Origin: Acanthochromis polyacanthus
Taxonomy: Eukaryota; Chordata; Actinopteri; Pomacentridae
DNA: 64,000 nt
Assembly (NCBI RefSeq): GCF_021347895.1
Contig: NC_067117.1
Span: 36,648,067-36,712,066, forward strand
Direction: 5' to 3'
In this document: piece by piece, positions 56,001-63,894 of the stretch
How positions within the stretch are numbered: position 1 is the first letter of the stretch
How the letters are laid out: the number at the start of each line of letters is the position of its first letter
Translations under genes and position numbers: made by a program
The notes under the pieces: generated by a model
The model's database searches: none
What the model saw: the letters and a program-made list of their open reading frames with translations, nothing else
Told to the model about the DNA's origin: nothing

Positions 56001-58503
56001 CTATGAGGGAGGGCTCTTCTTATACAGTACAAATCATCCAAAAATAAATATGGGACATCTTGCAGATCCTTTACCCTGACACAGAATAATTATAACCGTA
56101 TTTTCACGACCATAAGGCGCACATAAAAGTCTTAGATTTTCTTCAAATTGTGCAGCGCGCCCTATGGTGCAGTGCGTCCTGTGTGTGTTGTTGTAAGGCG
56201 GACGTAGACCAGGTGGTTTTTTCTACGCATCACCGTCGCTGTTGATCTGTGACTCTATGCGTGCCCATCTCACAGCCGATGTGAAAAAACAAGTGAAGCA
56301 AATGAACTCTGAGCTTGCTGTCATTCCGGGACTCGGGAGGCCTGACAAGGGAACTCCAACCGCTGGACATCGGTGTGAACCGGCCGTTCAAAGTAAGGCT
56401 GCGAGCGGCGTGGGAGCGCCGGGCGAGTTACGCCACAGTTTGCGAATGGATTGTAAATGCTTGGGCTCACGTGTCTGCTGGCACTGTTGTTCGAGCTTTC
56501 GCAAAAGCCGGCATCATTTCCGAGGCGCCGCACGGCACGGAAAGTGACTCTGACAGTGAAGAAAGTGAACCTGGCATGTTTGATGGAGGTTTAGCGCAGC
56601 TGTTCAATTCAGAAACAGAGGATGAGGACTTCCATGGGTTTGATTGATGACGATTACCGGTAAAAAAAAAAAAATGTGAATACCAAACTCAGTTTTGCTC
56701 CCGCTCTATTTTTAAATACGCACACTTGTGTGCTTGTTTTATCTGTGTGTTTTACCATGCCCGCGCCTATTGATGATTAAAAAAACGTTAGTACTTTGTA
56801 ATCAATACTTAAATAAAGCACAACCAAACTCAGTTTTGCTCCCGCTCTATTTTTAAATACGCACACTTGTATGCTTGTGTGTGTTGTTGTTGTTGTAAGG
56901 CCGACGTAGTAGAGGACACCATGAGAACGTTAAAGGGGGAAGTGTGGGCGTGGATTGTATATAAAACCCTCGCCATATAATCAGGTGCGCCTTATGTGTG
57001 TTTTAAATACAGTAATGGCACACATAACTGAGACTGCGCCTTTTGGTACAGTGCGCCTTTTGGTCGTGAAAATACGGTAAATTCTGACTTTAACACTCTG
57101 CCAAACACTACAAAGACATGCATATTATCTTTTGTAGCTGACAAAAATCCTGCCAGTAAGGGCAAGAAGGTGGCTCGTAAAACCACCATGGCTGGAGGTG
57201 GCAATGATGAGGATCTTCTGAAAATAGCTAAGGAGCAGCAAGAAAGATATCAGAAAGAAATGGAAGAAAAACTGGAAATTGCTAAGAAAGCCCAAGAGGA
57301 GAGAGAAGCTGCTGAGGCAGTTGCCCGAGCTGAAGCAGAAGCAGCCAAAAAGACTGAAACGGAGGCCAAAGCTGCAGCTAAGGCAGCAGCTAAGGAAGCT
57401 GCAAAGGCAAAGAGAGCAGCAGCTGCCAAAGCTGCAGCTGCAGCAAAGAGAGCTAAGCAAAATGAAGCTGGTAGGGCTGGCTCTGCTGCAGATGGTGCTG
57501 GTGGTGCAGTGGGGTCAGTGGGTGTTGGTGGTGCTGGTGGGGCTGAAGGAGTTGGCACAGGTGGAGTGGCTGGCGGTGGTGCAGGCGGAGGAGCAGATGG
57601 GAGTGGAGCAGGGGCTGGGGGTGCTGACGGAGAAGGTTTAGGAGAAGATTTTGATGGGGAAGATTTTGAGGGAGAAGATTTTGATTCATTTGAAGATTCT
57701 GATGAAGATGTTGAGGGAGAAGGAGGAGAGGGGGGAAAGGAGGAAAAAGAAGAGGAAAAGGAGAAAAAGGAGGAGATGGAGATGATGGAGGAGAAGGAGA
57801 AGAAGGCGGAGAAGGAGAAGAAGGAGGAGAAGGAGGAAAACGCAAAAAACGTGTGAGAGATGGTCTACTCATGTCGGATACGGTAATAGGTGAGAATTCA
57901 ATTTATTCTGTAATATGCATGTTGTTGATATTAATGACAGATCGCTCTTATTCTTAATTTTAATTGAGGTGTGGTGCAATATTTTTAAAAAAGAAACATT
58001 TGTTGTGTCTTAACTTTTTAAAGACAGAATTTTAAGTTAAATGATTAACTGTCATTAACAACAGTAGTAGAAGAGCATAAATGTATTTTGTCATTGTTTT
58101 TCTGTATTTTGACAATTGTCCTCTCTTTATTTCTTTAGTCTACACTTTATAATACTTTTGATGGTGGTGTCACTGTCTATTAAGTCTATTAATTTTTTTC
58201 TAATAATTATGTCCATTAATTTTTAATTAATAGCTCTGGTCAACAGAACAGTTATACTTTTATGAAGGACAATGAAAAATAAGACTTTTAAAAAATCGAT
58301 CTGTTTAATGAGAGTAGAGTCACTATAAGGTTCTGTGTAGATTCAGAATAATGACAATGTCTATTCTGTATAAAACTGCTGTTTATCATTACTATTAGGG
58401 GATAATAATGATGAGGAAACCACAAATCGACAAGGTGCAAAATCTGGGAAAAAAGGAAAACGTCTAAAAAAGAAAAATGTGGCGTTTGAAGAAGCTGTTG
58501 TTG
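31965..58503 (+). CDS. igfn1: igfn1 gene, 12 coding exons, 3' part outside window
   Basis: IGFN1 is a sarcomeric, Z-disc-associated muscle protein of Ig and fibronectin III domains. The twelve exons described below splice in phase into a protein that follows the N-terminal architecture of vertebrate IGFN1: a short leader, [13 protein letters not shown], an I-set Ig domain, a basic linker, the helical [19 protein letters not shown] segment, two further Ig-like domains ending CNAWLVVE, and a low-complexity region. Later Ig and FN3 domains must lie beyond the last exon seen (58503). Intron 1 is 8.3 kb and intron 2 is 10.6 kb, swollen by transposons, while exons 3-8 are compact. The gene appears intact except for a frame break in exon 11. 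Confidence 0.9.
33904..34437. mobile_element. Foldback element with ~100-bp inverted repeats
   Basis: The arms at about 33904-34010 and 34337-34437 are near-identical inverted copies containing TTTCGTGCGCACCAACACGA and TTTTTCGTGCCGCTCACCAC. The centre carries an inverted piece of the piggyBac-like MITE (CACATCTGAAAGTGGTTTAT, about 34022) without its TTAA ends. A short run of GGTTAGG and GGTTATG units follows. Non-coding; target duplication not resolved. Confidence 0.8.
34955..35322 (+). mobile_element. Tc1-type MITE, copy d
   Basis: A full-length 368-bp copy with TA at 34953-34954, start CACTACCGTTCAAAAGTTTG and a slightly diverged right end (CCAAACCTTGGAACAGTAGTG). It has the same orientation as copy a. 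Confidence 0.9.
36604..37343 (+). mobile_element. tRNA-derived SINE, split by a hAT MITE
   Basis: The same family as 5897-6250, with a complete promoter: A box in TATAGTGGTTAGCAC (about 36616) and B box GGTTCAAATCC (36659). A perfect 13-bp target duplication AACTCCACACAGG flanks it (36591-36603 and 37344-37356). The body is interrupted after CCCGAGTC by 371 bp and resumes at 37277. Without the insertion the SINE is about 361 bp. Confidence 0.92.
36898..37268 (+). mobile_element. hAT-type MITE inside the SINE
   Basis: 371 bp flanked by an exact 8-bp duplication CCCGAGTC (36890-36897 and 37269-37276). It starts CAACAAGCCCTCAAAC and ends GAGGACAGTCTC. Subterminal palindromes of the type CGACCACACAGGTCG, a GGGTTAGGGTTAGG tract (about 37094-37112) and GCGAAACAGCTTTTCCCTCG-type units are present. 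It is the same family as 44463-44825 in opposite orientation. An 8-bp duplication points to hAT mobilisation. Confidence 0.9.
38539..38945 (+). repeat. Interspersed repeat (CTCCGCCAAGG family)
   Basis: It begins AGAAAAGCACTCAGAGCACA and TACTCCGCCAAGGCTG. It ends near AACCTCCACCACGTTCCTTG. The order of blocks is the reverse complement of 11549-11857, with additional middle sequence. Probably a non-autonomous DNA element. Confidence 0.65.
39060..39310 (+). repeat. Interspersed repeat, second copy in intron 1
   Basis: A shorter, more diverged copy of the preceding family: CAGTACTCCGCCACAGCTGC at the start, ACCTTCCCTGAAAATTTCAT in the middle and CTCCGTCGAGGCTCC at the end. Confidence 0.6.
40281..40400 (+). 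CDS. igfn1: igfn1 exon 2
   Basis: It encodes [20 protein letters not shown], then [20 protein letters not shown]. The PEG-STPDF-KP block is the hallmark before the first Ig domain of IGFN1. Acceptor TTTGGTTAG, donor GTAAGT, phase 1 to phase 1. Intron 2 follows and contains the 8.9-kb transposon. Confidence 0.92.
41258..41365 (-). mobile_element. Tc1-type MITE, right-end fragment (copy e)
   Basis: Only about 108 bp remain, from GTCTAGACTGTATTTCTGAT to the end GTAGTG. It corresponds to the terminal third of the CACTACCGTTC family. Confidence 0.82.
41750..43049 (+). pseudogene. Accessory gene: RG-rich protein with P2X7-type ballast domain
   Basis: Three exons splice in phase 0: 41750-41764 (MDISE), 41995-42228 and 42738-43049. 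The middle exon gives [20 protein letters not shown], a basic RG-rich part and [20 protein letters not shown]. The last exon gives [20 protein letters not shown], then [20 protein letters not shown] and [20 protein letters not shown], ending WNDLRAL. The W-C-x-C-x2-C, paired CC and following Cys are the signature of the cytosolic ballast domain at the P2X7 receptor C terminus, a zinc-binding domain also found in free-standing proteins. No channel exons are present. Stops at 42094-42096 (Tyr codon lost) and 42121-42123 (CGA to TGA) inactivate this copy. The domain ends earlier than in P2X7, or continues by splicing near 43045. Confidence 0.75.
43310..43453. repeat. Hairpin between convergent transposon genes
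   Basis: Inverted arms 43310-43372 and 43392-43453 with about five mismatches (AAATGCTGTTTTATTGATTA and its complement), separated by a 19-base loop. It sits between the 3' ends of the ballast-type gene and the transposase gene. It may be a nested foldback or a transcript-end structure; no role is known. Confidence 0.9.
44463..44825 (-). mobile_element. hAT-type MITE inserted at a transposase exon edge
   Basis: 363 bp flanked by CACATAGC (44455-44462) and CACATAGT (44826-44833), an 8-bp duplication with one mismatch. It is the same family as 36898-37268, inverted: ends CAACAAGTCCTCAAAT (minus strand) and TTTGAGGACAGG, CGACCGCAT/GCGGTCG palindromes and a CCCTAACCCTAACCTTAACC tract. The duplicated bases are the first bases of the transposase exon 44269-44462, so the insertion separates that exon from its splice acceptor. 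Confidence 0.9.
45889..45964 (-). other. Likely GC-AG intron in the transposase gene
   Basis: The conserved protein reads VVKW then [10 protein letters not shown] only if 76 bases are removed, beginning GCATGT and ending TTTTACAG on the minus strand. Read through, the segment adds unrelated residues and shifts frame. The donor is GC rather than GT, either a native GC-AG intron or a mutated donor. Confidence 0.6.
47234..47813 (+). pseudogene. pogo-like transposase, N-terminal DNA-binding part only
   Basis: It starts [20 protein letters not shown] with an HTH of the psq/pogo type ([20 protein letters not shown]). After a one-base frame shift near 47400 it continues as [20 protein letters not shown] and a CENPB-type second HTH ([35 protein letters not shown]). 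A stop follows at 47811-47813. The whole DDE catalytic domain is missing, so this copy cannot mobilise itself. A stretch near 47630-47700 reads like an unspliced intron. Confidence 0.82.
48018..48537 (+). mobile_element. Possible solo LTR or UTR inside the pogo-like element
   Basis: The segment begins near a (TG)n run, contains a GCATAAGAAGCCGGAGTGCC promoter-like stretch, an AATAAA (about 48461) and ends GGGTTGTAACA. This layout resembles a fish retrotransposon LTR, but no target duplication was found and the start is unclear. It could instead be native to the pogo-like element. Confidence 0.3.
49728..49926. repeat. Hairpin in transposase intron 1
   Basis: 69-bp arms at 49728-49796 and 49858-49926 with two mismatches (TGAAAATATTGACATTTAGG and its complement), enclosing a 61-base loop. 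It lies between the first and second exons of the Kolobok-like transposase gene. It may be a nested foldback MITE or a structured RNA. Confidence 0.92.
50961..51103 (+). CDS. igfn1: igfn1 exon 3, first Ig domain, front half
   Basis: It encodes [20 protein letters not shown] and the following strands to HEHTLE. The core Trp (VTW) is present. The usual first Cys position is Ala (FKAIV), as in other sarcomeric I-set domains of this protein. The acceptor follows TCTATTACAG, the donor is GTAAGC, and the exon ends in phase 0. Confidence 0.92.
51221..51320 (+). CDS. igfn1: igfn1 exon 4, first Ig domain, back half
   Basis: It encodes [20 protein letters not shown] and [13 protein letters not shown]. 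The DADTYKC motif is the conserved Ig F-strand (Asp-x-Tyr-x-Cys), and NEYGRA is a typical F-G turn. It ends phase 1 before GTAGGA. Confidence 0.92.
51470..51514 (+). CDS. igfn1: igfn1 exon 5, linker
   Basis: Fifteen codons: [15 protein letters not shown]. It is a basic linker after the Ig domain, matching the VGFRK-type linker of mammalian IGFN1. Donor GTGAGG, phase 1 on both sides. Confidence 0.85.
52309..52342 (+). CDS. igfn1: igfn1 exon 6, linker microexon
   Basis: A 34-base exon encoding [11 protein letters not shown] plus two bases of an Arg codon. The EDLRK-type motif is conserved in the family. The acceptor is TTCCCTAG and the donor is GTAAGT. Phase 1 in, phase 2 out, which matches exon 7. 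Confidence 0.83.
52477..52660 (+). CDS. igfn1: igfn1 exon 7, conserved helical segment
   Basis: It encodes [20 protein letters not shown], then [20 protein letters not shown] and [15 protein letters not shown]. This segment is the most recognisable IGFN1-specific part and resembles the helical motif region of myosin-binding-protein-C-like proteins. Its charge and heptad-like pattern predict helices. Phase 2 in, phase 0 out. Confidence 0.93.
52794..52907 (+). CDS. igfn1: igfn1 exon 8, second Ig-like domain, front
   Basis: 38 codons: [20 protein letters not shown], then [18 protein letters not shown]. It is the start of an Ig-like domain (IELDMDLKD is the B-C strand block of the family). It is phase 0 on both sides; donor GTGAGG. 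The following 2-kb intron holds a hAT MITE and a Tc1 fossil. Confidence 0.92.
53011..53803 (+). mobile_element. hAT MITE in igfn1 intron 8
   Basis: 793 bp flanked by a perfect 8-bp duplication AACTAAGC (53003-53010 and 53804-53811). Ends CAGGGGTCGGCAAC and GTTGCCGACCCCTG form a perfect 14-bp inverted repeat. The GCGGCTCCAGAGCCGCATGC subterminal palindrome is typical of hAT elements of the Charlie type. The ORF at 53065-53466 shows no transposase motifs. Confidence 0.94.
53880..54860 (+). pseudogene. Ancient Tc1-like transposase in igfn1 intron 8
   Basis: Read across frames: a degraded HTH region near 53980-54180, [11 protein letters not shown] (first Asp, about 54305), ACGG-GYDLGLV-type Gly-rich block (54405), [20 protein letters not shown] (second Asp block, about 54548) and [10 protein letters not shown] (Glu block, about 54648). 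Stops and frameshifts occur throughout. No terminal repeats were found. It is the oldest-looking Tc1 copy in the window. Confidence 0.75.
54928..55096 (+). CDS. igfn1: igfn1 exon 9, second Ig-like domain, back
   Basis: It encodes [20 protein letters not shown], then [20 protein letters not shown] and [19 protein letters not shown] is the Ig F-strand with Ser or Val where Cys is usual, as in mammalian IGFN1 (DAGIYQV). Phase 0 in, phase 1 out. Confidence 0.93.
55178..55542 (-). mobile_element. Tc1-type MITE, copy f (igfn1 intron 9)
   Basis: 365 bp with TA on both sides (55176-55177 and 55543-55544) and ends CACTACCGTTCAAAAGTTTG and CAAACTTTTGAATGGTAGTG. It lies 81 bases after exon 9, in the orientation of copy c. 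Confidence 0.92.
55720..55992 (+). CDS. igfn1: igfn1 exon 10, third Ig-like domain
   Basis: One exon carries a whole Ig-like domain: [40 protein letters not shown] (B-strand Cys and core Trp), [20 protein letters not shown] and [10 protein letters not shown]. The F-strand Cys is replaced by Ala ([10 protein letters not shown]). Phase 1 on both sides; acceptor CTTTGCAG, donor GTAAG. Confidence 0.94.
56096..57077 (+). mobile_element. pogo-type element remnant in igfn1 intron 10
   Basis: About 982 bp with near-perfect inverted ends CCGTATTTTCACGACCATAA and (inverted) CCGTATTTTCACGACCAAAA, flanked by TAA on both sides; whether the duplication is TA or TAA is unclear. A 52-bp direct repeat AACTCAGTTTTGCTCCCGCT... 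occurs at about 56689 and 56827. It ends only about 60 bases from the exon 11 acceptor. It carries the C-terminal part of a transposase. Confidence 0.85.
56242..56647 (+). pseudogene. pogo-type transposase, C-terminal part
   Basis: It begins with [20 protein letters not shown], then after a one-base shift near 56335 [40 protein letters not shown] and [20 protein letters not shown]. It ends in a Ser/Asp/Glu-rich tail (EDEDFHGFD). The [12 protein letters not shown] motif with its Asp is the last catalytic block of DDE_1 (pogo/Tigger) transposases. The DNA-binding and earlier catalytic parts are absent. It is a different family from the element at 46703-48698. Confidence 0.85.
57138..57889 (+). 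CDS. igfn1: igfn1 exon 11, low-complexity exon with a frame break
   Basis: It starts [20 protein letters not shown] and continues as a charged, predicted coiled-coil helix ([20 protein letters not shown]). An Ala/Lys-rich stretch ([20 protein letters not shown]), a Gly-rich stretch and an acidic stretch ([20 protein letters not shown]) follow. This frame would stop at about 57854. Only the frame one base back leads through [20 protein letters not shown] to a donor (GTGAG at 57890) whose phase fits exon 12. A one-base shift therefore lies between about 57710 and 57830, most likely in the G-run near 57730. It may be an assembly slip, a polymorphism or real decay. Confidence 0.8.
58399..58503 (+). 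CDS. igfn1: igfn1 exon 12 (last exon in window)
   Basis: It encodes [20 protein letters not shown], then [14 protein letters not shown], and is highly basic after an acidic start. Acceptor TTACTATTAG, donor GTAAG, phase 1 in and out. Only one phase of exon 11 joins it without an immediate stop. No further exon is seen to the window end. Confidence 0.82.
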
Positions 58504-59518
58504 GTAAGAGATGTCAAAGGTCGCATGCTGCAGACAGCTTACTGACTAGAAAGTCATTGGCAATGAAATGACTTTGACATCATGACTGTAGAGAATTCTA
58601 AAGACTTCCTAACATTTTCATTATACAATGTAATTGTTAATGAAGTTGCATTAACAATTGTTGTATATAGGCCGACCATCAACCATACAAGCCACTGACT
58701 CTCTGTAAAGCTCTTTACTGCTCTGCACTGCCGACAGGATGATTAGCTTAAAGCTCCAAGGGGTGTGTATGAACAAATCCCAAGAAGATTTGTCAAACAA
58801 GAATGACAGAATTAGTTTTATCCAGAATAAGTAAGATTAATCAGTTACGTTTATTATTTCTAAAAAAAATCCTTGAAGGTCTAGAGGTGACAAAGTACAC
58901 AGAACATTATAGTATTTATATGTTATGTTTTAACAGATTAGATGGTTTTCAGTCCAGAAACAGTTAAAAACCCTGGGCTTTAAGTGTTAATTTATTAACT
59001 ATCTGCTAAATTTGCTGCATAGCCAATAAATAATTTAGTGAGTTTTGATTAATAAATCACTCTTATAAATGTCTGCATTTTGTTATATGTTTGTTTTTGT
59101 GCAGTAAGATGCCGAAACGCTATGCCAAATTCTGCATTTTTTTCATTTAATCTTTTATAAAAATACAGATGTGTGTCTATATTGTATTCTGTATATAATG
59201 TGTGTGTTTTCATGTTTGTCCTTGTGCTGTTATACATGAGCATATGTTGGTCATGTGGGGGCTAATGCAGCAAAGCTACATAGGCACCCACTGTGTTTGT
59301 ACCTTTTCTTAAACGTCATCCTTCGTCGTCTTCTGCTGCTGACATCTACTGCAGCTCAGAGAACCAGAAGGTAAGACGTTTAGTGATTAGTAAGTAGACT
59401 AGTTAAGAAGTAACACGTCACAATCTGACTGAGGACAGTCCCCTAATTGTTTCACCAAGTTTCACCAGGCATGGAGCACTATAGCGCCACCGAAACTGGA
59501 AGTGTGTTCATGGCTATA
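58504..59518. other. igfn1 intron 12 start, nothing recognised
   Basis: AT-rich sequence after exon 12. I looked for Ig or FN3 exon continuations in the required phase and found none. Confidence 0.5.
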
Positions 59519-59664
59519 CACTACTGTTCAAAGGTTTGGGGTCACAGAGGCAATTTTATGTTTTACATGAAATATCACACTTTTATTCATGTGCTAATAT
59601 AATTGCACAAGGGTTTTCTAATCATTAATTAGCTTTTCAACATGATTAGCTAACATAATTTACC
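59519..59664 (-). mobile_element. Tc1-type MITE fragment, copy g
   Basis: It starts CACTACTGTTCAAAGGTTTG after TA and follows the family for about 146 bp, then is cut off by unrelated sequence at about 59665. Confidence 0.85.
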
Positions 59665-61408
<1,744 letters not shown>

Positions 61409-61720
61409 TATATATGTATCTATGTATGTATTTATATGTATATATTTGTATTTATATGTATATATATATACATATATATGTGTGTGTGTGTATATATATA
61501 TATATATTGATAAAGATATATTTATATTATATATATATGTTTGTATTTATATGGATATGTATATATATATACATACATATATATATTATATATAAAATAT
61601 ATGTGTATATATATATAAATATATATTGATATATATTTATAGATTTATATAGATATATTGATATAGATATATATGATGTTTATGTTACTATGTATGTATG
61701 TATATCTATCTATCTATACG
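61409..61720. repeat. TA-rich microsatellite cluster
   Basis: Compound (TA)n, (TATG)n, (TG)n and (TATC)n arrays next to the Tc1 end. ORFs rich in Tyr and Ile here are repeat translation. Confidence 0.95.
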
Positions 61721-62064
61721 TCTTCTATTTACTTTTAGTAACTGCTCTAGGAATTCACCTTTCGCAGAACCCCTCCCCCCTTAGTTACTGTTGCTAGGTC
61801 CGTCAAGCTTCTTGGAGCTGATGAAGTTTTATAGCGGAGAAAGACATCCCAGCGCACGTCAGTGACACTTTCTGGAGCAATTCCTGTGCAATATCTCCCA
61901 GATAAAGGCAAAAGGAGTTATAATATGCAGTTGGGGAGGATATATTGAAAATTAAGTAAATAAAGAAGGTGATGCTATGACTATCGTGGTGAAGGCACAC
62001 CGGTCCATGGCAAAATCAGAGAAACCCCATGACCTCTTCACGCAATAGGATTAGGGCCACTGAG

Positions 62065-62411
62065 AAAAAAAAAAGGAGTCAATTTTTTTAAATTAATATT
62101 TCTCTAAAGAAAAAAAAGTCAAAATTCTGACTTTTTTTCTCAGAATTCTGACTTTTTTCTCAGAATTCAGAGTTTAAAATCAGAATTCTGACTTTAAACT
62201 CAGAATTTTAACTTTAAACTCAGAATTTTGAGAAAAGTCAGAATTCTGAGAAAAAAACAGAATTCTGACTTTAATCTCAGAATTCTGACTTTTTTCTCAG
62301 AATTATCAGGAGAAAGTCCGAATTCTGACTTTTTTCTCAGAATTCTAACTGACTTTAATCCCAGAATTCTGACTTTTTTCTCAGAATTATGAGGAGAAAG
62401 TCAGAATTCTT
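62065..62411. repeat. AGAATTCTGACTTT minisatellite
   Basis: About 15 imperfect units of CTCAGAATTCTGACTTTTTT in both orientations. Each contains the palindrome AGAATTCT, so the array can fold on itself. Spacers of T- or A-runs vary in length. Confidence 0.92.
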
Positions 62412-62620
62412 AGCCTAGCCGCGCTAGACAACCCACGGCAACGAATTTAATTCTCTGCCAGGGTGGGTCTCGTTACCCTCCGTAAGGCTCGAGGCTGGAT
62501 TCTCCTAAAACTGGCCGGACGAATCACCATGAAGTGTAGAGTCAGAAGGCGGGCGTAACGAAGTGACGACAGAGGCGTGACGATTCTGACAGAAACAACC
62601 AGCGCACAATAAACAGTTAT
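62412..62620. other. CpG-rich 5' flank of the helicase fragment
   Basis: A GC-rich stretch (TAGCCTAGCCGCGCTAGACA, CGTAACGAAGTGACGACAGA) immediately upstream of the RecQ-like frame. It is plausibly the promoter or end of the element that carried the helicase. Confidence 0.4.
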
Positions 62621-62622
62621 CT

Positions 62623-62790
62623 TTCGACTCGGCTTTGGCCACAGTCCTTAAAGATTTGAAGCTAAAATTCAACTTGAAAGATAAACAAAGGACAGCAGTT
62701 AAGTGTTTCATTGAGAAGAAAGACGTATTTGGACTTATGCCGACGGGATATGGCAAATCCTTAATATACCAGTTGGTGCCGCGGCTCCGC
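62623..62790 (+). pseudogene. RecQ-like helicase N-terminal fragment
   Basis: The frame reads FDSALATVLKDLKLKFNLKD, KQRTAVKCFIEKKDVFGLMP and PTGYGKSLIYQLVPRL. The Q-motif-like KDKQ and the Walker A motif PTGYGKS are those of RecQ-family helicases. It breaks into a short CGCGGCTC direct repeat at about 62780 and stops at 62819. None of the later helicase motifs are present. Multicopy RecQ-like genes of this kind occur in fish genomes and are probably transposon-borne. Confidence 0.72.
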
Positions 62791-62975
62791 GGCTCCGCTG
62801 GTTGGGAAGCTAATGGGACTTAGCCACAATCCGCCGGTGTTCTCGGAACTACGTCAGCCTATTTGTTGCGTTGACTGGTTGTATACCTACCCAATTGCTG
62901 CAGAGGGATTTGATAGACAACCTTTTAGGTTACCTTTCAGGTCTTCACCATTCTTGAAAGATCACTGAAAGATCT

Positions 62976-63095
62976 TCACCATTCTTGAGCCTCTCTGTGG
63001 ACGGTCATCCGGCTGATGTTCAGCTGCTTGGCTCTGTCAGACTTGTTGTGGCCAGCACGAAGGAGAGCAGATATCTCAACTCTTTTGACTTCCAT
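62976..63095 (-). pseudogene. Transposase HTH fragment (mariner/Tc1-type)
   Basis: A 39-codon minus-strand frame from the ATG at 63095: MEVKRVEISALLRAGHNKSD, RAKQLNISRMTVHREAQEW, then stop. The pattern (ALLRAGHxKSxxAKxLNxSRMTVHR) is the first helix-turn-helix of mariner/Tc1-like transposases. A duplicated segment (TCTTCACCATTCTTGA at about 62942 and 62973) marks its truncated end. Confidence 0.72.
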
Positions 63096-63244
63096 CTTGA
63101 TACAACTTCACCGGAGAAAAAAATTGTATTAAGGACACCTGCCTATAAGGTAGAACTTTCAGTTTATTTAATGGAATTTTTCACTCCGACATGTAAACGT
63201 CTCTAAAGATCATGAAACCGTGTAACAGAACTTTTGCAAAGCCC

Positions 63245-63253
63245 GGTATATAT

Positions 63254-63338
<85 letters not shown>

Positions 63339-63370
63339 TATATGTTTTTATATATAGATGTAAATGTATA

Positions 63371-63411
<41 letters not shown>

Positions 63412-63440
63412 GTGTATGTGTATTTTTATATATGTATATT
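63245..63440. repeat. (TA)n/(CA)n compound microsatellite
   Basis: Long TA runs, a (CA)n stretch at about 63312-63337 and TATG-type units. All Tyr/Ile/His-rich ORFs on both strands here are repeat translation. Confidence 0.95.
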
Positions 63441-63779
63441 TGTTCAAATAACAAAAACAAAACTTTCTTTCCATTCTGTACATGTAAGAAGTGTTACGAG
63501 TGGCATCATTGGACAGTAACTACACTCTAAAAAGTAATTCTGTGGACCTTTTGTCATAACTTAAATAAATATATTGTTGTGACATAAAAAATCAAGTTCT
63601 GTAATCCAGTTAGACTTTTTACTTGTAAATGTTATTTTTTTGAGCTTGGATGACATAGAAATAATGCCTTTTGATTCAATACACTACCATCACCTTGTCA
63701 GAGCTTAAAAATTTCAGTTCATCATGAAACAGTTGGATTTTAAGTTCTGCTAATGTAAAAAATTATTTGATGACGTGTA
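63441..63779. other. Gene-free stretch
   Basis: AT-rich sequence with no recognisable coding or repeat content. Confidence 0.5.
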
Positions 63780-63894
63780 AACGGCCCACAGTCTCTCTTT
63801 CCCGCATGCGCGAGCGGCCATGTTTAAGGCCAGAGTGAGCACATGGTGAGCAGCCGAAGCACAGCCGAAGCTCACTGAAGCATTTTGGTGAACG
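63780..63894 (+). promoter_or_regulatory. Possible CpG promoter and non-coding first exon
   Basis: It contains TTTCCCGCATGCGCGAGCGG (about 63799), an NRF-1-like GCATGCGC core, and a TGACGTGT CRE-like motif just upstream (about 63771). A CCGAAGC-repeat stretch follows and then a consensus splice donor AACG|GTGAGTAA at 63895. This arrangement resembles a housekeeping-type or transposon-borne promoter with exon 1. No coding exon is visible before the window ends. Confidence 0.35.

Noticed and set aside
57709..57830. A micro-intron to explain the igfn1 exon 11 frame change
   Set aside because: The only GT candidate (GTTGAG near 57709) is weak, the region has no pyrimidine tract, and the segment is purine-rich coding-like throughout; a single-base indel is simpler.
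57453..57872. Minus-strand Pro/Ser-rich and His/Leu/Gln-rich ORFs opposite igfn1 exon 11
   Set aside because: They are shadows of the GGA/GCA-rich coding strand with no independent evidence.
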